Assembly: GCA_013377095.1 (NCBI GenBank)
Contig: JACAAY010000004.1
Coordinates: forward strand, 34,073 to 98,072
Source: Desulfuromonadales bacterium
GTDB taxonomy: Bacteria; Desulfobacterota; Desulfuromonadia; Geobacterales; Pseudopelobacteraceae
Reading direction: 5' to 3'
Length of the DNA stretch: 64,000 nucleotides
Shown here: positions 46,872 to 55,885 of the stretch, in pieces
Layout of the letters: every line of letters begins with the position of its first letter
How positions within the stretch are numbered: the stretch's first letter is position 1
The notes under the pieces: generated by a model
What the model was told of the DNA's origin: nothing
What the model saw: the letters and a program-made list of their open reading frames with translations, nothing else
Database searches by the model: none
Made by a program: the position numbers and the translations under genes

Positions 46872-48497
46872 ATGGAACACTTTATAAAAGACAAACAGTA
46901 CAATATCGGCCATATCTGTACCGGTCAGCAATGCGAGGCCGGATTCGGCGACAAGGTTGCCATGCGCTGGCTGTCGTCCCACTTGGAACAGCGCGATTAT
47001 ACGTTCTCTGAGCTTGATCAAACCACTGCGCGTTTTGCCAATGTGCTGCAAGGACTCGGTGTCGCTCCCGGCGATGTTTTTTTTACCCTGCTCCCCAAAA
47101 TGCCGGAACAGTTCTTCGCGTTTTTAGGTGCACTCAAGCTGCAAACTATTGTCGGAACACTGTTTTCAAATTTTGGGGAAGAAGCTATCCTGGATCGTGT
47201 CGGAGATGCCGGTGCTTCGGCGATCATCACCAAGAAGAGTTTTCTCAAAAAGATTTCCCGCATCAGGGACAGGCTCCCAACGCTTCGCTTCATCATTGTG
47301 GTTGATATCGACCAACACCAGTCGGATGACATTCTCAGCTATTCCCGCCTGATGGAACAGGCCTCCGACAGCTTCTACGTCGCCCACACGCCTCCAGAAA
47401 CCCCCTCGGTACTCCACTACACATCCGGCTCCACCGGTAAACCCAAGGGGGTTTTGCACGCCCACCGCAGTATTCTCATGCAGCGTTTTACCGCTGAGAC
47501 AGTGTTGGGATTGACGCCGGATGACGTCTTCTGGTGCACTGCCGATCAGGGCTGGGTTACCGGAACCTCATACGGCATTATCGGACCCTGGAGCATGGGT
47601 GTCACCCAGGTGCACTTCGGTGGTGGTTATAACGCTGAGGAATGGTTCCGTATCCTGCAAAACCAGGGGATAACGGTTTTGTATTCAGCTCCCACCGCTC
47701 TGCGCATGCTCATGCGGGAGGATGCCGGACTCTACGCCGGCTTTGACCTTAAGGCACTGCGACATATCTGCAGCGTCGGTGAACCGCTCAACCCGGAGGT
47801 GATCCACTGGGCGCGCCGCACTATCGACAAAGAGGTGTATGACACCTGGTTCCAGACGGAAACTGGGGCGATCATGATTGCCAACCGCCCTGGTCTTGAG
47901 ATCCGGCCAGGCTCCATGGGGGTGCCGGTAGCCGGTATCGAGCCGGCAATTATCGCTGACGATGGTTCGATCATTCTGGACGGAGCGCCCGGCAACCTCT
48001 GCATACAAGCCGGCTGGGCTTCCATGTTTACAACCTACCTGAATAACCCTGAGATTTACGCCAGCCGCATCAGGGCCGGATATTATTACACCGGGGATAC
48101 GGCCTACCGTGATGCCGACGGCTATTACTGGTTCAGGGGGCGCAGCGACGATGTCATCAATACTTCGGGGCACCTGATCAGCCCCTTTGAAATTGAGAGT
48201 ACGCTGATTGAGGTGCCCGAAGTAGCCGAAGCAGGTGTCATCGGAGCTCCGGATGAACTCCTCTTTGAAAAGGTGATCGCCTTTGTGGCGCTGCGTAGCC
48301 AGGTGGTGTTCAGTCGCGAACTGGAACTGAAGATCAGGTTGCATGTGAGTAACAAACTCTCATCGGTAGCCACGCCGCATGAGATTATCTGCCTGGACTC
48401 GATCCCCAAAAATAAAAGTGGCAAAATCATGAGACGCGTACTGAAAGCCCGCTATCTGGGAATAGATGCCGGCGACATATCAACACTGGAGGATTAA
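46872..48497 (+). CDS. AMP-forming acyl-CoA/acyl-ACP synthetase, AcsA-like
   Basis: This 541-residue adenylating enzyme has the P-loop YTSGSTGKPKG (near 183-193), CTADQGWVTGTSYGI and APTALRML. The hinge YYTGDTAYRDADGYYWFRGRSDDV and catalytic K518 in KSGKIMRR follow. The closest recognisable relatives are short acetyl-CoA synthetases of the AcsA type, so a short acyl group, perhaps acetate, is likely. A carrier-protein gene starts 2 bases after its stop, and SGNH and MBOAT genes follow, arguing that it loads the carrier rather than (or as well as) CoA. The start at 46,872 matches the family; upstream codons in this frame look non-coding. Confidence 0.87.
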   Translation: MEHFIKDKQYNIGHICTGQQCEAGFGDKVAMRWLSSHLEQRDYTFSELDQTTARFANVLQGLGVAPGDVFFTLLPKMPEQFFAFLGALKLQTIVGTLFSNFGEEAILDRVGDAGASAIITKKSFLKKISRIRDRLPTLRFIIVVDIDQHQSDDILSYSRLMEQASDSFYVAHTPPETPSVLHYTSGSTGKPKGVLHAHRSILMQRFTAETVLGLTPDDVFWCTADQGWVTGTSYGIIGPWSMGVTQVHFGGGYNAEEWFRILQNQGITVLYSAPTALRMLMREDAGLYAGFDLKALRHICSVGEPLNPEVIHWARRTIDKEVYDTWFQTETGAIMIANRPGLEIRPGSMGVPVAGIEPAIIADDGSIILDGAPGNLCIQAGWASMFTTYLNNPEIYASRIRAGYYYTGDTAYRDADGYYWFRGRSDDVINTSGHLISPFEIESTLIEVPEVAEAGVIGAPDELLFEKVIAFVALRSQVVFSRELELKIRLHVSNKLSSVATPHEIICLDSIPKNKSGKIMRRVLKARYLGIDAGDISTLED

Positions 48498-48498
48498 C

Positions 48499-48738
48499 AT
48501 GGATATTCTTGCGGAACTGAATCCGATTTTCAGGGAGGTATTTGATGATGAAACGATTGTTGTCTCCCGACAGTCAACGGCCGACGATATTGACGCCTGG
48601 GACTCCCTTTCCCATATGAACATGGTTATGGCAGTAGAAATAAAATTCAAGATCAGGTTTGCCCTGGGAGAGTTGCCCGGGCTCAAAAATGTGGGAGACC
48701 TGGCTGACCTCATTGCGAAAAAATTGGCAAAGAAGTGA
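48499..48738 (+). CDS. Acyl carrier protein, free-standing
   Basis: This 79-residue four-helix carrier has the phosphopantetheine site D35-S36-L37 in DAWDSLSHMNM, at the standard position. The C-terminal tail is lysine-rich (IAKKLAKK). GGAGG lies 6 bases before the ATG. The 2-base gap from the synthetase and the next SGNH and MBOAT genes suggest that it carries a short acyl group to the membrane, as DltC does for D-alanine. It differs from housekeeping AcpP, which would lie with fab genes. Confidence 0.9.
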   Translation: MDILAELNPIFREVFDDETIVVSRQSTADDIDAWDSLSHMNMVMAVEIKFKIRFALGELPGLKNVGDLADLIAKKLAKK

Positions 48739-48751
48739 AAAGCGGCTGTAT

Positions 48752-49714
48752 GTGGCACCGCGTCTGATTGTGAGATTTCGGAATTCGTACCGACGGTGGG
48801 GCTTGCTGTTCCTGATGATACTCTGCCTCTATCCCGTCTGCATGTACTTGATTGTCCATATTCACGACAGCCGGTATCCACCCACTATTACCAACAGCCT
48901 GTCCTTCGATGCCAAGATCAAATTTCTGCGTCAAAACCGGCACCTTTTTGATTCACGAACAGTTATTGCCGGTTCATCAATGTGCTTGAACAATATTGAC
49001 GCCGATTTTCTACGACGGACTGTTTCGGAAGCGGGGCCACTTGTAAACCTGGGCGCCTGGGGGCTTCAGCTGGATGAAACCAGGTACTTCCTGGGGTTTT
49101 TTCTGGAACATGCCCCGCGAGTTCGCACAGTTGTTCTCATCGGCCAGGCGGTGGATTTCGGTGAGAGCAGAGCAGAACAATTCTTTAACCGGTCCGAGGT
49201 GTGGTCGTATATAACCGGGCAGGAATCAATCCTGCAATCAATCAAGCATTTCAATCTGTTAAAGGCGATAAAAAACTGGCAATCATACGACCAGCTTAAT
49301 CGCACACATCGACAGTATGAAGGACTTCTCTTCGATGAGACGGGGACCGCGCTGCTGGACATCTCCCCCACGGAACGTAAAAAGCGGAGGTGGGATTCCT
49401 ATGGGCTTTCACCGGTTGTCAACAAGGATGCATTGGGTGATCTGGAAAAACTCTGCAAAGAGATGAGAGGCAAAGGACTCCGGTTTATCTTCGTAATTCC
49501 TCCGGTTCGTCAGGAATACCGCCAGCATGCTGAATCTTTGAGGATACTCACTGCATTCAAGCAGCGCACGAGTGAAATACTAGCCCGTAACGGCGGGCAA
49601 TTTGTTGATGGGGATGAAAAGCTCGCCCTGCAGGACGATTGTTTCATTGACATGATGCATTTGAATCAACGAGGAGCGCGACGGGTAGCCGAATTACTTG
49701 CGCCACTACTGTAA
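48752..49714 (+). CDS. Membrane-anchored SGNH-like protein, DltD-type partner (1 of 6)
   Basis: This protein of about 320 residues has an N-terminal anchor helix (about 16-37). An SGNH nucleophile motif appears as VIAGSSMCLNN (Ser near 75), and a C-terminal D300-x2-H303 as DMMHLNQRGA. It should face the periplasm. In topology it resembles DltD and the AlgX/AlgJ proteins that pass acyl groups to glycans. The start is uncertain: GTG at 48,752, 14 bases after the carrier gene, is the first plausible codon, and GTG at 48,770 is the alternative. Confidence 0.75.
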   Translation: MAPRLIVRFRNSYRRWGLLFLMILCLYPVCMYLIVHIHDSRYPPTITNSLSFDAKIKFLRQNRHLFDSRTVIAGSSMCLNNIDADFLRRTVSEAGPLVNLGAWGLQLDETRYFLGFFLEHAPRVRTVVLIGQAVDFGESRAEQFFNRSEVWSYITGQESILQSIKHFNLLKAIKNWQSYDQLNRTHRQYEGLLFDETGTALLDISPTERKKRRWDSYGLSPVVNKDALGDLEKLCKEMRGKGLRFIFVIPPVRQEYRQHAESLRILTAFKQRTSEILARNGGQFVDGDEKLALQDDCFIDMMHLNQRGARRVAELLAPLL

Positions 49715-49752
49715 CACTTCTTGGTTCAACCCATTAAGGAGAGGCCGTCTAC

Positions 49753-51222
49753 ATGTTATTCAATTCATACGAATTTATATTTTTCTTTTTGCCCATAACG
49801 CTGGGGATCTATTTCCTGTTGAACAAGAAGCGACTGACCGTGGCCTCAAACACCTGGCTTCTGTTTGCCTCCCTGGTCTTTTACAGCTGGTGGAACGTAA
49901 AGTATCTTCCGCTCATTCTGCTGTCGATCCTGTTCAATTACACCATTGGCTGCCTGCTGGCTGAGCATGATTCTCTTAAAAAACAGATTGTCTCCAAAAA
50001 GAGTATTTTTATTTTCGGTTTGGTCGGAAACATCACCTTTTTGGGCTATTTCAAATACATGGACTTCTTTATCGGCAATATGAATGCCCTGTTCAAGACG
50101 GATCTTTCCCTGCTGCAGATCGTCCTGCCTCTGGGAATCAGTTTTTTCACCATAACCCAGATAGCGTTTCTGGTCGATTGTTATGAAGGTCTGGTTGAGG
50201 ACCGCAAACTGCTCAGCTACTCACTGTTTGTCACCTTTTTCCCCCATCTGCTGGCCGGACCGATCCTGCATCATAAAGAGATGATGCCCCAGTTTGAAGC
50301 GGTGCGCAACAAGGTCCTGAATTACAAGAATCTGTCCCACGGTCTTTTTCTGTTCTTTATCGGGCTCTTCAAAAAGGTCGTTATCGCGGACGAATTATCA
50401 CAAACCGTCAAGATTGGATTTGACGCTGCCCACAGCCTGAATATGGTGGAGGCGTGGGCTGTCAGCCTTTCCTACACATTGCAGCTCTATTTTGATTTCA
50501 GCGGTTACAGCGACATGGCGATCGGCGTGGGATTGCTGTTCAACATCGTACTGCCGGTCAACTTCAACAGCCCCTACAAGGCAACCAACATCATCGACTT
50601 CTGGAAACGCTGGCACATGTCGCTGACCAGTTTCATCACTACCTACCTCTATTCCCCCATCATGCGTTCATTCCGCAAGATTACCTTTACAAAATCCATG
50701 GTGGCGACCTTTATTGCCATGTTCATCGCAGGTATCTGGCATGGCGCCGGATGGACATTTATCCTGTGGGGAGCTTTTCACGGCGGCGCGCTGGTGGTCA
50801 ACCACCTTTGGAAGAAGCGTAAGCTGCCCATGCCACGGTTCCTGGGATGGCTGCTGACCTTTGGTTTCGTCAATGCAAGTTTTGTCCTGTTCCGGGCCAA
50901 GAACCTGACAGATGCAGCGAAAGTTCTGAATGGTATGATCGGGGTAAACGGAATCCTGCCTGCAACCCACCCACAGTTCGCTTTCGCCGACTTGGGCCAC
51001 GGCCAGTTTTGGAAATTGTTGATGGCTGATATCAAAGGAAGCGACTCCATACTCTGGACGCTGATCGTCATCATGACCTTCACCCTGACGTGTAAGAACT
51101 CCATCCAAATGGAACAAAGATTCAAGCCATCCTGGAAAACGCTTGTGTTTGTAGTCGTAGTCAGCTTTTACAGCTTGATCAACATGAACAAGGTCAGCGA
51201 ATTTTTGTATTTCCAGTTCTAG
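49753..51222 (+). CDS. MBOAT-family O-acyltransferase, AlgI/DltB-like (1)
   Basis: This 489-residue protein has about ten membrane helices. The MBOAT signatures FWKRWHMSLTSFITTYLYSP (H288) and GIWHGAGWTFILWGAFHG (H330, the likely catalytic His) are intact. MBOAT enzymes of this branch move acyl groups across the inner membrane to a periplasmic partner. The carrier protein and ligase upstream give a plausible cytoplasmic acyl donor. AAGGAG stands before the ATG. A close paralogue lies at 53,420. Confidence 0.93.
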   Translation: MLFNSYEFIFFFLPITLGIYFLLNKKRLTVASNTWLLFASLVFYSWWNVKYLPLILLSILFNYTIGCLLAEHDSLKKQIVSKKSIFIFGLVGNITFLGYFKYMDFFIGNMNALFKTDLSLLQIVLPLGISFFTITQIAFLVDCYEGLVEDRKLLSYSLFVTFFPHLLAGPILHHKEMMPQFEAVRNKVLNYKNLSHGLFLFFIGLFKKVVIADELSQTVKIGFDAAHSLNMVEAWAVSLSYTLQLYFDFSGYSDMAIGVGLLFNIVLPVNFNSPYKATNIIDFWKRWHMSLTSFITTYLYSPIMRSFRKITFTKSMVATFIAMFIAGIWHGAGWTFILWGAFHGGALVVNHLWKKRKLPMPRFLGWLLTFGFVNASFVLFRAKNLTDAAKVLNGMIGVNGILPATHPQFAFADLGHGQFWKLLMADIKGSDSILWTLIVIMTFTLTCKNSIQMEQRFKPSWKTLVFVVVVSFYSLINMNKVSEFLYFQF

Positions 51223-51247
51223 AAATAAAATCACCCAAGAAGCTGCA

Positions 51248-52186
51248 ATGAAATGTCGAAGTTTTGTTCACATTTATTTTACCGCCATGCTGCTGCTACT
51301 GCTTATCGGCACGATTGCAGCCTGCTATGTCATAAAATATGAAAACCCCGAACTGTCAAACATCAGTTTCAATACGCTGACTCACTACAAGATGAATCTG
51401 AAGGGCCAAGACAACGATATTGTACTTATCGGTGATTCTGCCCTGCTAATGGGGGTCATTCCTCATCTGGTTGAGGAGGTAACCGGTCATACCGTCATAA
51501 ATCTCGGTCTGTATGGCAATTGTGGCGTAACTGCCTTAGAATGTTTACTTGACAGATATCTGGCAAAAAACAGGAAACCATCAGTCATAGTCATTTATTT
51601 TGCCGCCAGCACGCCCTATTTCTTTGCGGACCAGAAATATGAGAAGACGTACTCACTCATAAAATACAGTTCATTGCCGCTTCAGGATCTCAGCCGTAAT
51701 ATTAGCGTTACCAGTATCTATGTCACAGCGTGGACCATCTTTTCCAGAACAACTGCCAGCCTTCTCCACCGCCAGAAAAGCCGGCAACGATTTCAAGAGG
51801 AGATGTCTTTTTTAGAGGCCATGAAAGGCTTTGGAAAGAATCCGTCCGCGCAATCACCATTATCGGCTTCCTTTAACGTAGACAGCCGGCAAAATCGCCC
51901 TCTTGACCTAACATTTATAAAAACCATGCGGACACGTTATGAACGCAGAGGTATCCGGGTGCTCTTCCATATCGCGCCGATGCCCGCGGGTGACAGGGCC
52001 CATTCATTTTTCCAGCACGAGTATGCTCACGACAGCGATAATATCATTGAACTTCTTCCAGACCGTTATTTTACCGATCATACCCATATGACATTGGAGG
52101 GCGCGCGTCTGAATTCATATCGATTTGCTGAAGTCATGAAACGAACTCTCTGCTCGTCACGCGTTCCGCTCCTTCATGTGCGGTGA
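51248..52186 (+). CDS. Membrane-anchored SGNH-like protein (2 of 6)
   Basis: This protein of 312 residues has an anchor helix (about 9-30), a nucleophile motif VLIGDSALLMGV (G62-D63-S64), and the C-terminal DHTHMTLEGA (D277, H280). The middle third is divergent. It lies 25 bases after the first MBOAT and overlaps or abuts the next SGNH gene. I recognise the fold signature but not a named family. Confidence 0.7.
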   Translation: MKCRSFVHIYFTAMLLLLLIGTIAACYVIKYENPELSNISFNTLTHYKMNLKGQDNDIVLIGDSALLMGVIPHLVEEVTGHTVINLGLYGNCGVTALECLLDRYLAKNRKPSVIVIYFAASTPYFFADQKYEKTYSLIKYSSLPLQDLSRNISVTSIYVTAWTIFSRTTASLLHRQKSRQRFQEEMSFLEAMKGFGKNPSAQSPLSASFNVDSRQNRPLDLTFIKTMRTRYERRGIRVLFHIAPMPAGDRAHSFFQHEYAHDSDNIIELLPDRYFTDHTHMTLEGARLNSYRFAEVMKRTLCSSRVPLLHVR

Positions 52187-52227
52187 AGCCATGCACAGAA
52201 AATACATCAAGACAGGGTCAGGTAGTG

Positions 52228-53334
52228 ATGTCAGCATATAGCAAAAACAAACGATGGCTTTTTCTGTTGTTGCCGTCCTTTGCATTCCTGTTGCTTCTAT
52301 TGGGCACAATCAACTACACCGTTGATCCATATGGTTTTTTCAGAAAGGATCTCTCCAAGCAACTGGTCGTTCCAAATCAAAATTTTCTAAAAATGCGCTA
52401 TATAACCAAAACGTCTATCCCCTTTAACTCTTTTGTATTCGGGTCCTCGCGAGTCGGAAACATCCATGTGCAGAACATCAAAAATGGCGGGCGCTGGTAC
52501 AACATGACTTACGCAGGCGGTGTACCGCAAGAGCATCTGATGAATATCGAATACATGATCAAAAAAGGTATAAAAATAAATGAGTTGCTTATAGGACTTG
52601 ACGAGTTTTCCTATGCGGTCGACCCGGAAATACATGTCCAGCAGTGGTCGACAAAACCCTACAGCCCAATACGGGGGGAATCCGAGTGGCTGTGCTATGT
52701 ACGTTACATCTTCCGTTTTCCTGACGTAAAGGTTTTTCAGACTGCTTACAAGGAATATCAGATACGTAGGCAACCTCAGCGCAAACAAATTGGGACATTT
52801 TTCAGTGACTATAATTTTTATGGAACCGGTCAGGGCACCATCAAGGAACTTGATGATGAAATAAATAAAAATCCTGAAAAGCATAGTCAGGACCAAAAGT
52901 TTTTAAAACCGTACCAAGCATACAATGATGAAACCGATTTCAGCACGGATGCGCTTGCGAGCCTGAAGCGGATAGTTGAGTTGTCTCGCGCAAACGGTAT
53001 TAAACTGACGATATTCATCAATCCGATTCATCACACGACCTATATGGCAACAAACCGCGAACGTTTATTTGAGTTCAAGCAAGGATTAAGTAAAATCTGC
53101 GACTACTATGATTTCAGCGGCCTCAATGCTATAACTCAGAATAATTTCTACTATTATGAAACGTCACATTACCGCCCCATAGTCGGCGACATGCTGATCC
53201 GCAGATTTTTTACGTCTGACAGCAATTTCGGTGTACTTGTCACAGCCAGAACAGTCGAGCGTCATATTGCACAACAGCGTGCTGAAATCCAGCTATACAG
53301 TTCCGGCTCAAGCCCCACAAATCCACCCCGATAA
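52228..53334 (+). CDS. Membrane-anchored SGNH-like protein (3 of 6)
   Basis: This protein of 368 residues has a strong anchor helix (about 10-28), then FVFGSSRVGNIH (Ser 73-74 of the GSSR variant). A C-terminal His lies in YETSHYRPIVGDML. This variant is often found beside AlgI-like MBOAT genes. ATG at 52,228 follows CAGGTAGTG; a GTG at 52,183 overlapping the previous stop would add a polar N-terminal extension before the helix. The last 40 residues are low in hydrophobic content. Confidence 0.7.
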   Translation: MSAYSKNKRWLFLLLPSFAFLLLLLGTINYTVDPYGFFRKDLSKQLVVPNQNFLKMRYITKTSIPFNSFVFGSSRVGNIHVQNIKNGGRWYNMTYAGGVPQEHLMNIEYMIKKGIKINELLIGLDEFSYAVDPEIHVQQWSTKPYSPIRGESEWLCYVRYIFRFPDVKVFQTAYKEYQIRRQPQRKQIGTFFSDYNFYGTGQGTIKELDDEINKNPEKHSQDQKFLKPYQAYNDETDFSTDALASLKRIVELSRANGIKLTIFINPIHHTTYMATNRERLFEFKQGLSKICDYYDFSGLNAITQNNFYYYETSHYRPIVGDMLIRRFFTSDSNFGVLVTARTVERHIAQQRAEIQLYSSGSSPTNPPR

Positions 53335-53419
53335 CACTTTGAACACATTGAAACTCCAAACGCTATGAGAAGGTATTGAATATTCTTCTGTGCGAAATGG
53401 TTTCACCGTCGGAGAAAAA

Positions 53420-54904
53420 ATGTTTTTCAATTCATTTCAGTTCATATTTATCTTTCTACCAGTTTCGCTGGTCATATATTTTTTCTTGAATAGATTGCGT
53501 CTTGGCACCGCCGCCAGTTCCTGGCTTTTATGCGCTTCTCTCTTTTTCTATGGGTGGTGGAACATATCCTATTTGCCGCTCATTCTCTGTTCAATACTGT
53601 TTAATTTTACCATCGGTCACCTTCTCACAGAAACCGGAGTCTCGCCCAAACAAATAATTTCAAGAAAAAGCATTTTTATATTTGGAGTTCTCGCAAACGT
53701 ACTACTACTCGGCTATTTCAAGTACACGGACTTTTTTATTACTTCTACGAATAAACTATTCACGACAAACCTGCCACTGTTGCAGATTGTTCTTCCCTTG
53801 GGTATAAGTTTCTTTACCATTACCCAGATCGCTTTCCTCGTTGATGCCTACGAAGGTCTCGTTGAGGAGAAGAGATTTCTCAACTACGCACTGTTCGTCA
53901 CCTTCTTTCCACACCTTCTGGCAGGGCCAATACTCCACCACAAGGATATGATGCCCCAGTTTCAGTCAGTCAGGAACAAAATACTTAACTATAAAAACCT
54001 CTCTCTTGGACTCTATCTGTTTCAAATAGGTCTTTTCAAAAAACTGGTTATTGCTGATACCGTTGGACAGTTGGCAAACGCCGGCTTCACCAATGCAGCC
54101 TCCATTACCTGCCTGGAGGCTTGGATAACAAGTTTGTCGTATACACTGCAGATTTATTATGATTTCAGTGGGTATACCGACATGGCTATCGGTGTGGGCT
54201 GGATGTTCAACATCAATCTTCCTATCAATTTCAACAGTCCGTACAAAGCCACAAGCATCATTGATTTCTGGCAGCGCTGGCATATGACTCTCACCAATTT
54301 CATAACCACCTATGTATATTCCCCCACTCTCCGATCGTTCAGCAAGATTACCTTCCCGGTCGCCATGTGGGCGGTCTTTGTATCCATGTTTATTTCGGGT
54401 GTGTGGCACGGCGCAGGCTGGACGTATATCATCTGGGGAACTCTCCATGGCGCGGCATTGGTATTAAATCACGTCTGGAAAAAAAGACGCCTCAGAATGG
54501 GTTCTTTTCTGGGGTGGTTCTTGACCTTCAATTTTGTCAACCTGACGTTCGTCATCTTCCGGGCCAAAAACCTGGATGAGGGTTTAAAGGTTATGAAGGC
54601 CATGATTGGAGCCAACGGCATTATACTTCCGAAATTTCTGGAGAAACTATTTTTGACACTGTCCAGTTTTGGAGTTAGTTTTTCCGACAACATGTTTGCC
54701 AAGATCAACGGCCATGGCGACATTATTCTGATGTTTGCAGCCCTGCTGATGGCAGTATTCGTACGAAATTCGAATGATTTCACTGATAAAAAACTCTTTC
54801 AACCAAACCTTATCAACCTGTCTGTAATTGTTGCGCTCATTTTAACTAACTTGCTGTATCTTAATTCAATCCGTTCACAGGAGTTCCTCTACTTTGGCTT
54901 TTAG
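53420..54904 (+). CDS. MBOAT-family O-acyltransferase, AlgI/DltB-like (2)
   Basis: This 494-residue paralogue of the protein at 49,753 shares almost every helix. It has FWQRWHMTLTNFITTYVYSP and the catalytic H330 in GVWHGAGWTYIIWGTLHG. GGAG lies 5 bases before the ATG. The C-terminal 80 residues differ most between the copies, which may fit them to different periplasmic partners or acceptors. It overlaps the next SGNH gene by 11 bases. Confidence 0.93.
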   Translation: MFFNSFQFIFIFLPVSLVIYFFLNRLRLGTAASSWLLCASLFFYGWWNISYLPLILCSILFNFTIGHLLTETGVSPKQIISRKSIFIFGVLANVLLLGYFKYTDFFITSTNKLFTTNLPLLQIVLPLGISFFTITQIAFLVDAYEGLVEEKRFLNYALFVTFFPHLLAGPILHHKDMMPQFQSVRNKILNYKNLSLGLYLFQIGLFKKLVIADTVGQLANAGFTNAASITCLEAWITSLSYTLQIYYDFSGYTDMAIGVGWMFNINLPINFNSPYKATSIIDFWQRWHMTLTNFITTYVYSPTLRSFSKITFPVAMWAVFVSMFISGVWHGAGWTYIIWGTLHGAALVLNHVWKKRRLRMGSFLGWFLTFNFVNLTFVIFRAKNLDEGLKVMKAMIGANGIILPKFLEKLFLTLSSFGVSFSDNMFAKINGHGDIILMFAALLMAVFVRNSNDFTDKKLFQPNLINLSVIVALILTNLLYLNSIRSQEFLYFGF

Positions 54905-55844
54905 GAAATTTTATATCAGATGCCTGGCAACAACATTTGTGCTTGTGGCGATCTGTGTTTCAATAACAATATCCCTTGATGACTTTGGTCTCTTCAGAGA
55001 TGTCAGCAAACGAGAGTTACGTATTTATACCTCGGAGAGGCTTGCGAAATACCTGTTTTCTTTTCACTATATCCCCTCCAAATTTCAAGGCGTTCTTCTT
55101 GGGCCTTCCCTATCCGATATCATCGACACGAGGGGCATCACTGCGACCCCGATCTACAATCTATCCATTACCGGCGGCAATGCAACCGAATTGCGGAGAC
55201 TTTTCGAGAACGTAGTCCGAAAGAACGGCAAGCTGCAGGCGTTGGTTATTTGTGTTGATCCATTTATAACTCGCAAGACAGGAATGGAAGAGATCGAAAT
55301 GGATTCACGACTGGTATGGAATTCCCTCGGATCAACCTCGTCTTTCAACTTTTACAAGAAAAAACGCCGTGTCCTGCAAGGGAAGGTTTCGCCTGATATG
55401 TCCATTAATACCGAGTGGGGGCGTTATCATCTCATCATTCCCCGCCCAGTTACTGCATACAAACTAATTGCATCCTACGCCGGAATTCTCAACAAGACGT
55501 CTTCCGATCCTTATCATATCGATCCGACTGCTCTTGCAGACCTGAAAGCGATTGTGAGCCTGGCTCGACAAAAGAATGTCACGATACTTGCTTATTACCA
55601 CCCCTATCCTGACCTGGTTTTCTCGGCTCTTCAGAAAAAATTTGATGACTACAAGACGCGCATGTCTGAGATTTTCGGACCAGATGATCCAATCTGGGAC
55701 TTTAATGACATCCGCTATCGTATTTTCAGCAGTGATTACAGCAATTATCTTGATCAGGTTCATCTCTCCGACAAGGGCGCTGCCTACATCACCAAAGAGA
55801 TAAACCGATTGCTTACGAAAAAACTGTGCGGAGCTACCCGCTGA
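54894..55844 (+). CDS. Membrane-anchored SGNH-like protein (4 of 6)
   Basis: This protein of 316 residues has an anchor helix (about 8-28). A divergent nucleophile motif GVLLGPSLSDII (S72) has Pro instead of the second small residue. The C-terminal DQVHLSDKGA holds D287 and H290. TTG at 54,894 lies within the end of the MBOAT gene, indicating coupling to that MBOAT. The GPSLSD variant may alter or reduce catalysis. Confidence 0.68.
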   Translation: MAFRKFYIRCLATTFVLVAICVSITISLDDFGLFRDVSKRELRIYTSERLAKYLFSFHYIPSKFQGVLLGPSLSDIIDTRGITATPIYNLSITGGNATELRRLFENVVRKNGKLQALVICVDPFITRKTGMEEIEMDSRLVWNSLGSTSSFNFYKKKRRVLQGKVSPDMSINTEWGRYHLIIPRPVTAYKLIASYAGILNKTSSDPYHIDPTALADLKAIVSLARQKNVTILAYYHPYPDLVFSALQKKFDDYKTRMSEIFGPDDPIWDFNDIRYRIFSSDYSNYLDQVHLSDKGAAYITKEINRLLTKKLCGATR

Positions 55845-55885
55845 TACACCTCGTCAATCCCATGCCTGTCAGGCAAAGGATATTC

